A stretch of 64,000 nucleotides of DNA from Actinomycetes bacterium. Its GTDB lineage: Bacteria; Actinomycetota; Acidimicrobiia; Acidimicrobiales; Bog-793. Below, in pieces: positions 45,423 through 54,163 of this stretch. The notes below the pieces were generated by a model, which worked only from the letters and a program-made list of their open reading frames with translations, searched no databases and was not told the origin of the DNA. Each line of letters begins with the position of its first letter. The first letter of the stretch is position 1. Location: contig JAKBPI010000001.1 in assembly GCA_021829645.1 (NCBI GenBank), forward strand, positions 71,206 to 135,205, read 5' to 3'. The translations under genes were made by a program, and so were the position numbers.

Positions 45423-45846
45423 CACCGGCACTAACCCACCCACAACGATTACCGACGAGCACTATCGTCAAATACTCAAATTTCGCACCCAACTACGTTA
45501 CTTTTTACATTGGAGCGAACAAGAAGTGCGATCGGTGGGCCTTACTCCAAATCAGTACCAGCTTTTATTGGCAATTCGCGGACACCCGGACAAAAACCAC
45601 CCTACGGTAAGCGACATAGCAAATTACCTTTTCTTAAAACATCATTCCGCCGTAGGACTCATCGACAGAGCGGAAAAGGCCGGACTGGTGAAACGTATAA
45701 AAGATCCCGACGATCACAGAATTACCAGACTCAGCCTGAGCACACAAGGAGAAAACTGTCTTGTGCAACTGGCGTCTACACACATACAAGAGTTGAGAGA
45801 ACTGGCAAAGGCTTTTCCGCAATTCAACAATTCCCATACGGAATAA
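45415..45846 (+). CDS. MarR-family transcriptional regulator
   Basis: 143 aa winged-helix protein. QLLLAIRGHPDKNHPTVSDIA, the recognition helix region HHSAVGLIDRAEKAGLV, and wing RIKDPDDHRITRLSL are characteristic. Its start overlaps the ClC stop by eight bases, so the two are made together. It likely represses their shared promoter through the palindrome at 43721-43757. Ligand unknown; an anion, phenolic compound or pH-linked signal are possibilities. Confidence 0.85.
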   Translation: MNDTGTNPPTTITDEHYRQILKFRTQLRYFLHWSEQEVRSVGLTPNQYQLLLAIRGHPDKNHPTVSDIANYLFLKHHSAVGLIDRAEKAGLVKRIKDPDDHRITRLSLSTQGENCLVQLASTHIQELRELAKAFPQFNNSHTE

Positions 45847-45955
45847 ACCGGCTAACGTCTGCGAGTGTCAGACAAAAGGTCTGCGCCTTAAAGACTTAGA
45901 TTTTTGTAACAACCGGATTCTATGATTTGTTTTAATAAAATCAAGAAGGCAAATC

Positions 45956-46471
45956 ATGAGCGTCTTTACACGGATAATTCTATTTTTCTCATCTTACGTG
46001 CCTCTTTTTGTATTCCTAACGATACTCAATACCTTTGGATTCTTCCCGGGAGATATTGTCACCGCGGCAATGGCGTTTCTCGGAATTATCGGCTTTTTTC
46101 GACTTTTATCAGGAACTGCTACATCCGCACCACAAAATCTGACAATACGTTCTTTACAACCCAGAGACGGAGACTTTATCGGCTATACACTCACCTATAT
46201 AGTACCTTTCCTCGTTAGCCAGCAGAGTTCAGTTAATAAAAAGGTCGTTTTTGCACTCTTGCTTGCTTTGCTGTGCTTTATGTATATAAAATCCGAATTT
46301 TTTTATATAAATTCTTTGTTCGCCCTTAAGGGCTACAGACTTTTTCAAGTAACCACTTCACAAGGCGCATCGGCAGTTCTTATCACACCAAAGCCTTTCA
46401 TTCAACTGCCGGTTACGTTGAGTGTGTACAGATTGGCCAACTTCGTCTTTTTGGAAAAAAACAATGGTTAG
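45956..46471 (+). CDS. kwaA: Kiwa defence protein KwaA (membrane component)
   Basis: 171 aa with four hydrophobic segments (about residues 7-24, 33-51, 76-90, 97-115), then a soluble C-terminus with FALKGYRLFQVTTSQGASA and VLITPKPF, a pattern I associate with KwaA. In Kiwa the membrane protein senses phage attack at the envelope. AGAAGG precedes the ATG. Its stop overlaps the next gene by eight bases (ATGGTTAG). Identification leans on the DUF4868 partner next to it. Confidence 0.65.
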   Translation: MSVFTRIILFFSSYVPLFVFLTILNTFGFFPGDIVTAAMAFLGIIGFFRLLSGTATSAPQNLTIRSLQPRDGDFIGYTLTYIVPFLVSQQSSVNKKVVFALLLALLCFMYIKSEFFYINSLFALKGYRLFQVTTSQGASAVLITPKPFIQLPVTLSVYRLANFVFLEKNNG

Positions 46472-47465
46472 CGAAATTGCAAACCTTGACATCCCTTCAA
46501 TATCTGAAAAAGGATCGGCTTTACTTGCTGCGATCAATAGCTACATAAGTACGAATCCCGACCATTTATACCCCGTGTCCATGATCATAGGCGTGGGTAA
46601 AAATAAAAATACTCACACCTATCAAGCCAAGCTCACTCAAGAAGCCACGGACGAACTCCGTACAGCTATGATAGAAAGCCTGGAATACTATGGGAACTAT
46701 GAATTAATAACTTATGAGTATGCCAATCCCCCCAATGCCACACAGGCCATATGCACAGACATCCATTTTGAATTAATAGATCAGCTATACACTTATTTTT
46801 CTGATCTTGCAACTTTGGAGTTGTTTACAGGAGACAAAGCGACTAACTGTCCCCCAAAATATATGGCTTTGCATACCGAAGTGGACTCACACCAAATCCT
46901 TTTCATTGAAAAACTATCCCAAAACAACTACCTAACAGCAAAGAAAAAAATTTTTTCTTTATTTGGGACGGAGTTGCATTTGTTAAAAAAAGAACTGCTT
47001 TACTTCGAGAAAGAGTTCACGGCAATCGTTATAGATAGTGTGATTTATTTCAAAAATCTAACATATCTCCAACGCATCTGTGGGATAGGTGAGAAACTAA
47101 AGCAAGAAGCGCTCACTACAGCCAATCAAATCGCTGATGCACTTCCGATTGCCAACTTTGACAAAATGCGCGAAGACATCGTTAAATCGCTTCCAATGAT
47201 TATGAAACTAAAATCTATTAGTCAAAAAATGTTGGAAGATGCCGATTACACAAAAAGTATTTTGAACAGCGCAGCTATTTTTCAATTTTTAGATCATCAC
47301 CCGGAATTCGACGTTCCAACCGTAGACACGGAAAAGGGCAGACAGCTCGAGTATGTAACACATCCTCAAAAAAGATATACCATTCTCAAATTACTCGACG
47401 ACGATTACCTTAGCTCACCTATCACTTCTGCCAGCTATAGCGCTAACTCCAAACAGCGCCCGTAA
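46464..47465 (+). CDS. kwaB: Kiwa defence protein KwaB (DUF4868)
   Basis: 333 aa, soluble. The middle to C-terminal DUF4868-type features are KELLYFEKEFTAIVIDSVIY, FKNLTYLQRICG, then FDVPTVDTEKGRQLEYV and a closing KRYTILKLLDDDYLSSPIT with a SANSKQR end. KwaB binds DNA and interferes with phage replication and transcription in characterised Kiwa systems. Start at the ATG at 46464, overlapping kwaA by eight bases; the frame is open upstream to 46422 inside kwaA. Base composition is visibly more AT-rich than the housekeeping genes, in line with horizontal gain. Confidence 0.7.
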   Translation: MVSEIANLDIPSISEKGSALLAAINSYISTNPDHLYPVSMIIGVGKNKNTHTYQAKLTQEATDELRTAMIESLEYYGNYELITYEYANPPNATQAICTDIHFELIDQLYTYFSDLATLELFTGDKATNCPPKYMALHTEVDSHQILFIEKLSQNNYLTAKKKIFSLFGTELHLLKKELLYFEKEFTAIVIDSVIYFKNLTYLQRICGIGEKLKQEALTTANQIADALPIANFDKMREDIVKSLPMIMKLKSISQKMLEDADYTKSILNSAAIFQFLDHHPEFDVPTVDTEKGRQLEYVTHPQKRYTILKLLDDDYLSSPITSASYSANSKQRP

Positions 47466-47473
47466 AGGAGTTG

Positions 47474-47494
47474 TTAAAGTAAAATTTACTTTAA
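47474..47494. repeat. 21-bp perfect palindrome after kwaB
   Basis: TTAAAGTAAA, a central A, then the exact complement. Located nine bases after the kwaB stop. It has no GC core or T-run, so it is not a usual terminator; operator or element boundary are options. The remaining 200 bases before the MFS gene hold one GC-rich imperfect hairpin (about 47,510-47,545). Confidence 0.55.
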
Positions 47495-47713
47495 GACATC
47501 ATATGTTCATCTTTGAGGTGCGGCTTTCTGCCTCAGTGTCAAAGTGAGGGTTGACATGGGCTTAAGCTGGTCTTTACGGGACTTAATAACTTTTTAAGAT
47601 TTACAAAAATTCACCTAATGTTACTTTGGCGTTTAACGAGACAAAATCTTCCGGCAACTTTTATTGTCTAACATATGGCAGATAACTTTTACAAAACCAA
47701 AGGAGCAATACCA

Positions 47714-49138
47714 ATGTCATCATTAGATTTCGCATTGGATGAAGCACCGCTCAGTCGTTTTCATACAAAATCTGTTGTTACGGCGGGAATGGGCTTTTTT
47801 ACCGATGCTTACGATTTATTTGTCATAGGCGTGGCCACCACGCTCATCACCCCGCTTTGGCACTTGAATTCTTCACAAACCGGATTGGTGAATTCCATCA
47901 CACTGATATCGGCTTTTGTGGGGGCTTTCATTTTTGGTCGTCTTTCCGATGTTTTGGGAAGAAAAAAAGTCTACGGCATAGAAGCCGGACTGATGGTTAT
48001 AGGAGCTCTTGCTTCCGCCTTTGCCCCCAACTTTGCATTTCTTATAGTTTGTCGTTTCATTTTGGGTATAGGCGTGGGTGGAGACTACCCCATGTCGGCT
48101 ACTCTAATGACCGAGTTTTCCAACCGGAAAAACCGTGGTAAGTTGGTAGGTCTGGTCTTTGCCATGCAGGGTCTTGGTACAGTAGCAGGATACATCATCG
48201 GACTTGCCCTACTTTCGGCTCACGTATCCAACGACTTGACATGGCGTATTTTGCTGGGTATGGGAGCTGTTCCTGCGGCAAGCGTCCTTGTCATGAGGCG
48301 CAGAATGCCGGAGTCACCGAGATATTCAGATAAAGTACTCGGGAAAACCGCCAAAGCGAGTACAGATATTGCTTCCTACTCTGAAGGTGTCGTTATCACC
48401 AACTCAGACAACTCCACCCAAAAAAGTGCCAAGGGCTACATGAAACTGAGAGAATTCCTCTCCAACCCCAAATATCTCTTGTTGCTGCTTGGCACAGCCG
48501 GTACTTGGTTCGTGTTTGACTACGCTTACTACGGCAACTCCGTATCTGCACCTCTCATCGTAAAGAGCGTACTTGGGAAGCAAGGTGCCGGTGTCCTTAC
48601 AGAAACTTTGGCCCTGCAGCTGATCGTCTTTAGCTTGGCAGCGTTGCCCGGTTACTATCTCGCAACACACTTCATGGATAGAATAGGCCACCGCCGCTTA
48701 CAGTGGATAGGCTTTTTAGGAATGGGTACAGCGTTTCTACTGATAGGTGTGATTCCAAATATCACTACCATGGTGACGCCGTTTTTGCTTCTGTTCGGTG
48801 TCAGCTACTTCTTCGCTGAGTTTGGCCCAAATACAACGACATTTGTACTGTCAGCAGAAATGTATCCCACTAGGGCAAGAGCTACCGGTAGCGGTATTTC
48901 GGCTGGTATGGCCAAGGTGGGAGCTTTCATAGGAGTTTATCTCTTCCCCATCATCAAAACAGATTTGGGTATCACCGGCGCTCTGCGTCTCTCCTTTGGT
49001 ATGGCGGTTGTGGGATTTTTGCTTACACTCCTTATCCCGGAACCAGCCCAAAAGAGTCTGGAGGAAATTTCTTCCGACGATGTAGTACACGAAGCTGAAA
49101 AAGTCATCCAGACTTCAGCTCTCGCCACCAACAACTAA
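47714..49138 (+). CDS. MFS transporter, phosphate:proton symporter-like
   Basis: 474 aa, twelve membrane helices expected. AGMGFFTDAYDLFVIGV, FGRLSDVLGRKKVYG, and GIGVGGDYPMSATLM are close to the PHS (Pho84-type) inorganic phosphate symporter subfamily. Within the major facilitator superfamily, sugar or organic-acid porters are the alternatives. I chose the ATG at 47714 because AAAGGAG (47699-47705) lies eight bases upstream; the frame begins at 47675. Stands alone, closed by a strong terminator. Confidence 0.83.
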   Translation: MSSLDFALDEAPLSRFHTKSVVTAGMGFFTDAYDLFVIGVATTLITPLWHLNSSQTGLVNSITLISAFVGAFIFGRLSDVLGRKKVYGIEAGLMVIGALASAFAPNFAFLIVCRFILGIGVGGDYPMSATLMTEFSNRKNRGKLVGLVFAMQGLGTVAGYIIGLALLSAHVSNDLTWRILLGMGAVPAASVLVMRRRMPESPRYSDKVLGKTAKASTDIASYSEGVVITNSDNSTQKSAKGYMKLREFLSNPKYLLLLLGTAGTWFVFDYAYYGNSVSAPLIVKSVLGKQGAGVLTETLALQLIVFSLAALPGYYLATHFMDRIGHRRLQWIGFLGMGTAFLLIGVIPNITTMVTPFLLLFGVSYFFAEFGPNTTTFVLSAEMYPTRARATGSGISAGMAKVGAFIGVYLFPIIKTDLGITGALRLSFGMAVVGFLLTLLIPEPAQKSLEEISSDDVVHEAEKVIQTSALATNN

Positions 49139-49148
49139 TAAACGACTG

Positions 49149-49191
49149 AAATAGAAGAACCCCGGAAATCTTCTCCGGGGTTCTTCTATTT
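49149..49191 (+). terminator. Terminator of the MFS gene
   Basis: Perfect 18-base stem (49149-49166 with 49174-49191), seven-base loop, GC core CCCCGGA/TCCGGGG and a T-rich tail (TTTTC). Confidence 0.9.
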
Positions 49192-49276
49192 TCTCTGGCA
49201 ACTCAATGCCGGCTCTGACTTTAAAAATTTATCTTCTGAAGCCATAAACCACTTGCCTGCTATAAACTGATAAGTG

Positions 49277-49762
49277 ATGGGGGCAAAGAAAAATCATCAG
49301 AAGTACCTATACCGCAAAGTACTTTTAGCTGTATTGGCAGTCGGCTGCGGCGTAGGCATATTTTTTGCCTTTTCACAAAGCAGCAAAAGCCAAATAACCA
49401 CCATTGCCGCTTGGAATAAAGAATACTTGTCTCAAACAGAACATCTCGTCACACCCATCAAAGGTATCCTGGACGCCTTGGGGGCAGAAAATTACAGCTC
49501 ATTGGTGTCATCCTGCAAACAACTTGGACAGGATGCCACCGATGCCGAATCATGGCCTGCCATTCCAAACTCCCCGGCGGCTTCACACTTTTCTTCCCTG
49601 ATCAACTCATTAGACCAAGTGGCCCTAGATTGCCAAAACCTCACTGAAGGTCTGCAAAAGCAGCAAAATCCAAAGGGGGCAATCAATAAAATGTCCTCTG
49701 AAATGTCAGTAGCGGCTCAGCAAATGAAAGACGTGATAACAGCTTTGCAAGCTCCGGCTTAA
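49277..49762 (+). CDS. Small membrane-anchored or secreted protein, unknown
   Basis: 161 aa from the ATG at 49277 (an adjoining GTG at 49274 is also possible). One membrane segment at residues about 14-32, then a helical, Gln/Ser-rich outer domain with two Cys (SSCKQLG, LDCQNL) that could pair. No family recognised. TATAAA at 49261-49266 lies about eight bases before the start, and there is no ribosome site, so the message may be leaderless. Confidence 0.55.
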   Translation: MGAKKNHQKYLYRKVLLAVLAVGCGVGIFFAFSQSSKSQITTIAAWNKEYLSQTEHLVTPIKGILDALGAENYSSLVSSCKQLGQDATDAESWPAIPNSPAASHFSSLINSLDQVALDCQNLTEGLQKQQNPKGAINKMSSEMSVAAQQMKDVITALQAPA

Positions 49763-49858
49763 GATAATACGCCGGACTAAGCCGGACCGTTGTATAACGC
49801 TTCTTGCCAAAATGCAAAATATCACCGGCGCTAAGAAATTCTCAGGTTAGCCGGGCTT

Positions 49859-49893
49859 AAAAAACATGAACCCGGCCAGTGGCCGGGTTCATG
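49859..49893 (-). terminator. Terminator of the Lipoprotein_15 gene
   Basis: Minus strand: 13-base perfect stem (49881-49893 with 49865-49877), loop of three, then six T (49864-49859). Lies 22 bases beyond the stop of the gene at 49915. Confidence 0.9.
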
Positions 49894-49914
49894 CAACCTA
49901 ATAGGAAATTATTT

Positions 49915-50511
49915 TTACCACTTCTTACTGGTGGAAGCTGTAGTTTTGGCTTTTGTCGCTTTCGCTGATTTCGACTTGGTGACCTTAGGAGCAACGGGCT
50001 TGCCGGTTGCAGCCGATACGACATCCCAAAGACCAAAGGGGGTCTTGAGAGCTTCGCCGTGATATTGATGCGGACCGTTATCTCCTATAAATTCATACAG
50101 AAGATGTCCGCCGTAGGAGAGCTGTTTCAAACCGGACTTGATTTTGACTTCTTTGATCAACTTGGTATTTACGCCTTTACCATAATGCGGCTTAGCAGTA
50201 ACCACCAGAGGGGGCCAAGCACCTTGGCACCTGGTCGAAGAACAGTTCCCCGTTGTCTCATACAGCGTTCTGCCCTCTCCTGTCTCCAGCACCATGCCAT
50301 ACTTGGAGTGTTCCACTTCCAAAGCAGGGGGGACGCTCACATGAATGGTAGTCGTGGTGGTTTTAGTTTTCTTTTTGGTACTTTTATGCTTGACCGCCGT
50401 CTTGGCCGAAGTGGCATGAGACGTCGCTGCCCCGGCAAGCGGGACTGCTATTGTGGCACTTCCCAAAGCCACGGCTGTTGCGGCTATTAGCCTACCCCAT
50501 GTATTGTTCAT
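49915..50511 (-). CDS. Secreted protein with Lipoprotein_15 (COG4315) repeats
   Basis: 198 aa. Signal peptide at residues 1-28 ending LAGAA; then a Lys/Thr-rich linker (about 30-58) and two tandem units of the COG4315 type, visible as YGMVLETGEGRTLYET with CQGAWPPLVV, and YGGHLLYEFIGD with FGLWDVV. The C-terminus is again Lys/Ala/Thr-rich. No lipobox Cys. Found widely in soil and acidophilic bacteria; function unknown, possibly wall- or electron-transfer-associated. Confidence 0.75.
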   Translation of the reverse strand: MNNTWGRLIAATAVALGSATIAVPLAGAATSHATSAKTAVKHKSTKKKTKTTTTTIHVSVPPALEVEHSKYGMVLETGEGRTLYETTGNCSSTRCQGAWPPLVVTAKPHYGKGVNTKLIKEVKIKSGLKQLSYGGHLLYEFIGDNGPHQYHGEALKTPFGLWDVVSAATGKPVAPKVTKSKSAKATKAKTTASTSKKW

Positions 50512-50658
50512 TTTACTACCTCCCTTTTATATCGCCTTTTCGCGATACTTTAACTTTTGCTGTGGAAAACATATTAATCGGTAATTAGAATGATACATAT
50601 CTGACAAAAAAACTGGTGCGCGCCTAGCTAAAAAATATTCGTCACATTATTTTGAAAA

Positions 50659-50928
50659 TTAACTCAGTTTTAGAAACATTTGCTTGATGGCTTCCAGATC
50701 ATAACCGTCTTCTGCTGCAGCTTCTGGATCGTCCAGACAATAGGACATACCTGAAGCGAGTAAATGAAAACCTACCTGTTCTAGAGCTTTATTGGCAGCT
50801 GATATTTGAGTGATGATGTCCTTACAGTCTCTTTTTGCTGTAAGCATTTTCTCTATACCGTCAATTTGTCCTTTGATCCTATGAAGACGCATACTGCAGT
50901 CTTTTACTATGTCTTCTGGGAATTCCAT
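50659..50928 (-). CDS. CsoR/RcnR/CstR-family metal- or persulfide-sensing repressor
   Basis: 89 aa four-helix DUF156 protein. MRLHRIKGQIDGIEKML is the DNA-contact helix. Cys35 (KRDCKDI) and Cys64 (SYCLDD) match the two Cys of CsoR (29 residues apart), but the His that completes the copper site (four before the second Cys) is Gly60. This Cys pair without His is the arrangement of the persulfide sensor CstR. I set the start at the ATG at 50928 (GGAG six bases upstream); the longer frame to 50973 runs through the promoter. No sulfurtransferase or copper pump is adjacent. Confidence 0.8.
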   Translation of the reverse strand: MEFPEDIVKDCSMRLHRIKGQIDGIEKMLTAKRDCKDIITQISAANKALEQVGFHLLASGMSYCLDDPEAAAEDGYDLEAIKQMFLKLS

Positions 50929-50961
50929 GCCTGACTCCAATATTTGAACGTTCCTTGCTTT

Positions 50962-50986
50962 ATTATACCCCATATGGTAGTGGTAT
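50962..50986 (-). promoter_or_regulatory. -10 box and CsoR-type operator
   Basis: Minus-strand TATAAT (complement of 50962-50967). Overlapping it, 50965-50986 is an inverted repeat with arms ATACC and GGTAT and G/C runs between, like CsoR-family operators. Suggests autoregulation, and perhaps control of the divergent methyltransferase gene at 51059. Confidence 0.55.
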
Positions 50987-51058
50987 AAACTACTTTGTCC
51001 ACTTAAGCCCTAGATAATCCACTAAAATGCTAACATAGATAACGAAAAAAGAGGAGCA

Positions 51059-52318
51059 ATGGAATTATCTGAACTGGCGAGAAACTGGGATCTGTTGGGT
51101 AAGCAACAGGCCATAACCGCCATTATTTCAACCCTTGGTACAGAAGACGAAAAGATTTTCTTTGAAACCGGTCTTACGGAAATCAAATGGTTGCTGGAAA
51201 TGCTGCAAGAGGAAGGGATCACACCAACTGACCCTGTACTGGATTTTGGTTGCGGTATAGGACGTTTGACTCAAGCACTTTCCCATTATTTCACCGAGGT
51301 AATAGGTTTAGACATCGCTGCCTCAATGCTCAAGGTTGCCAAAGAAAAAAACGCTTTTCCGGATAGGTGCTCATATGTCCTCAACCAGACCGATAACCTT
51401 GGAATTTTTGAGGATAACAGATTCTCCCTCATCGTATCCAGCATTGTTTTACAGCATGTCGGACAAGATTTGGCGAAGAGCTACCTAAAGGAGATGATTA
51501 GGGTATTAAAACCGGGCGGCGTTTTATTTTTCCAGATTCCTGCCCAACTGAAAGAAATACCAATAATCGAAGATACGGCTTGCAGAACAAAAATCTCTGT
51601 GGATCTATCCGGATACACGGATGCGCTGCAGCCGGCAACTACTCCGCCGAGTGTTTCTCCGGAGCACAGCCTAAAACTACTGAGAAAAATTTTTGGGGTT
51701 AAATCCCGTGCCAAAACCCCTGTCGGGTCCGACACCGTCACAAAAGCCCCCGATTCACTTTTCCAGGCTAACGCCGGCGAAGTGCTTGTACTGCCGGTTG
51801 AGATAACTAACACTTCAGAAATTGACTGGAAGGCAGAGCATATGGTCAGCCTAGGGAGAAGATGGCTGTCATATCCGGAAGGTTTGCTCTTGGCTTATGC
51901 CGACGACGGAGGGAGAGTTCCTCTTGCCAGCGGTCTCGAGTCACAAAACAGCGTAACCGTTGATATGGAACTCAGAACTCCTGTCAAAGAAGGAAACTAC
52001 TGGTTGGAGTTGGATCTATCTCAACCGGGGCGGCCGCTATTTGCCGACCTCGGTTCTAAGCGTTATCTCTTACCCGTACGGATAAGCACTGCGCAGAACA
52101 GTGAAAACATGGGGCACACAGAAAATGCCGTTCAACACGTTCTAAGTGATGACCAAATACAAGAAACCGTACTCGCCGAAATAGAAATGCACGGAATCGG
52201 TAGGCAAGAAGTAGAAGAATTGCTCCTTGACAAAGGCGCGGAGATAATCCGGGTTATGGAAGATAATAGCGCCGGTGAGTCTTGGCAAAGCTACCGCTAC
52301 TTAGCAAGAAAACCCTAA
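51059..52318 (+). CDS. Class I SAM methyltransferase fused to an Ig-like domain
   Basis: 419 aa. Residues about 55-170 are a Rossmann methyltransferase: DFGCGIGRLTQAL (motif I), GLDIAASML, and a motif IV-like SLIVSSIVLQHV. Residues about 230-345 are a beta-sandwich with SLGRRWL, YWLELDL and FADLGSKRY, a domain often attached to sugar or polysaccharide methyl- and glycosyltransferases. A role in capping or modifying an envelope glycan is inferred. GAGGAG precedes the ATG. The gene is divergent from csoR-like and converges on an LCP gene with no gap. Confidence 0.8.
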   Translation: MELSELARNWDLLGKQQAITAIISTLGTEDEKIFFETGLTEIKWLLEMLQEEGITPTDPVLDFGCGIGRLTQALSHYFTEVIGLDIAASMLKVAKEKNAFPDRCSYVLNQTDNLGIFEDNRFSLIVSSIVLQHVGQDLAKSYLKEMIRVLKPGGVLFFQIPAQLKEIPIIEDTACRTKISVDLSGYTDALQPATTPPSVSPEHSLKLLRKIFGVKSRAKTPVGSDTVTKAPDSLFQANAGEVLVLPVEITNTSEIDWKAEHMVSLGRRWLSYPEGLLLAYADDGGRVPLASGLESQNSVTVDMELRTPVKEGNYWLELDLSQPGRPLFADLGSKRYLLPVRISTAQNSENMGHTENAVQHVLSDDQIQETVLAEIEMHGIGRQEVEELLLDKGAEIIRVMEDNSAGESWQSYRYLARKP

Positions 52319-54082
52319 TTACTTCTTTGCTTTTTTAGCTTTTGTAGTCGTTGTGGCTGCTTTTTGTATCTCTGACTTGCTCAAGTGTGCATAGCTGGAA
52401 GGCGACTGCAAATCTTGGGCAGGACATGCCCTCGGGTCGTAAGAAGGCAGAGGGGCTGTTGCAGACGTAGGCGGATCCAGATACGGAACCGATGCGGAAG
52501 AATCCAGAACTGCACTCAAGAGCTGTGCCAAAGACTGACTTCTGCTGCCGGCGTTGGTTAGTTTCACGCTTCCCACAGATGTCATCGGGACTTTCAGTGT
52601 GAGTTTAGCTAAAGTAGAGGCGGCTGCTTTCGGAGAATCGACGGAAAAATTGGTACCGGTTATAATGGTCACATCTGCGTTATCCAAAGTTTTACCCTGC
52701 CCCATGGCAACCGCACCGCTCAAATCGGCTAAAACTCGATTGCCGTCAGGCATTGAAACGGAATTCTTGTACAGCACGGAGGCTTCGACTACCGGACCGA
52801 CGGGAGTCTGTTCTCCTGTACCGATAACATCAAAACCCAAAGTCTTCAACTGGGTGGCAACTTGTGCCGTTTCCACAGCATCCCCGATACCTCCCAGTAC
52901 CGACACCGTGATTTTCTTAGGATTGAGCGTAGCACCCGGAACTTTGTGACCGAGCCAACTCGTAACGTCTTCCAGATCCTGAGGTTCGGAAGCAAATACG
53001 ACATTTCCGTAATCGTATCCCTGGTACATGTAAGAATAAGTTGGATCGTTCATCACCGGCAACGTGGATTCCGGAACACGGTAGGGGTTAATGTGGCGCA
53101 TCTGGGTAATAAGGTCTACCATATCATGTGGGGTAAAACCCTGATCCACGGTCAACTGCGGAGCCACATCCTGTACCAGGGCGTTATCGTAAGTCACACT
53201 TCCGATACCGTGATGAACAACCTGCGATGCAAGGACCCTCAGGAATTCATGCACCCTGATGATACGTCCCAAATCCCCGGATCCGTCATAAAGCCAGCCT
53301 TGACCTTTGACGTAGTAGTACATGTGACGTGCCCTGACAAGAGCCAATGCCTGGAATGCGCCCAATTTATAACAACCGGATACAGGTACGTTTAAGCCAG
53401 AAACGGCATCTTTCACGGGATCCGGAAACCACATGGAAAGACCGCCCAAACTTTTCACAACATTTTCAAAAGAGTCAAAATTCAACTCGGCAAAGTGTTG
53501 TATCGATATGCCCAAATCCTGTTCTAAGGCCAAAACAAGCTGACTGGGACCATAGACAAGGGCTGAATCTATTTTGTCGTTCTGGTTTGGCCTTGCATTG
53601 ATCAAAAACGAGTCTCTCGGAATTGAAATAAGCGAAATTCTGTTTGTATTTGGATCAACCCTGACCAGTATGATGACATCGGCATTGATGCCCGTAACAC
53701 CCGCTGCGCATGAACCAAAAGCCCCGGCCTGTTTGCCGTTTAGGGCACAACGAGACGTGGAACCTATCAATAAAATATTTTCCGTATTGGCATCTATGCC
53801 TTTGGTGGGGGTCGCCTGTAGATGCTTTACGTTGACGTGATGAACCTCGCTGTTGGTATATTGCAGATAGCCGGCTACGGATCCGAACACCACCAAAGAG
53901 AGTAGAACGATGGCTACTCCAGCCCAGAAGACAACTGGGTGAGCCTTTTTTCTTTTGACTTTACCTTTTGACAAAGATTCCTTTGCCGATAACGCGGAAC
54001 CGGCCGTATCCGGCAATTGTTCACCTGCGGTATTATTTGAGTCGTTTTGCACATTACGAAAATAGTTGAAGTTCCCACCCAA
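52319..54082 (-). CDS. LytR-CpsA-Psr family glycopolymer ligase
   Basis: 587 aa. A cytoplasmic Lys-rich stretch, one membrane segment (about residues 50-72), then the LCP domain: DVIILVRVDPNTNRISLISI, PRDSFL, the KIDSAL motif and LVRARHM with basic residues that bind the polyprenyl phosphate. A LytR_C-like domain follows (about 380-480). Attaches glycopolymers to peptidoglycan outside the membrane. Start uncertain: TTG at 54082 or GTG at 54052, neither with a good ribosome site. Confidence 0.85.
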   Translation of the reverse strand: MGGNFNYFRNVQNDSNNTAGEQLPDTAGSALSAKESLSKGKVKRKKAHPVVFWAGVAIVLLSLVVFGSVAGYLQYTNSEVHHVNVKHLQATPTKGIDANTENILLIGSTSRCALNGKQAGAFGSCAAGVTGINADVIILVRVDPNTNRISLISIPRDSFLINARPNQNDKIDSALVYGPSQLVLALEQDLGISIQHFAELNFDSFENVVKSLGGLSMWFPDPVKDAVSGLNVPVSGCYKLGAFQALALVRARHMYYYVKGQGWLYDGSGDLGRIIRVHEFLRVLASQVVHHGIGSVTYDNALVQDVAPQLTVDQGFTPHDMVDLITQMRHINPYRVPESTLPVMNDPTYSYMYQGYDYGNVVFASEPQDLEDVTSWLGHKVPGATLNPKKITVSVLGGIGDAVETAQVATQLKTLGFDVIGTGEQTPVGPVVEASVLYKNSVSMPDGNRVLADLSGAVAMGQGKTLDNADVTIITGTNFSVDSPKAAASTLAKLTLKVPMTSVGSVKLTNAGSRSQSLAQLLSAVLDSSASVPYLDPPTSATAPLPSYDPRACPAQDLQSPSSYAHLSKSEIQKAATTTTKAKKAKK

Positions 54083-54163
54083 TTGGTGTCAGACTGGCAA
54101 TATTTTTCTGTTTTTTTCTATTTTTTGACTAAATCCTCTGATTGAAGACACAATTAGACGAAA

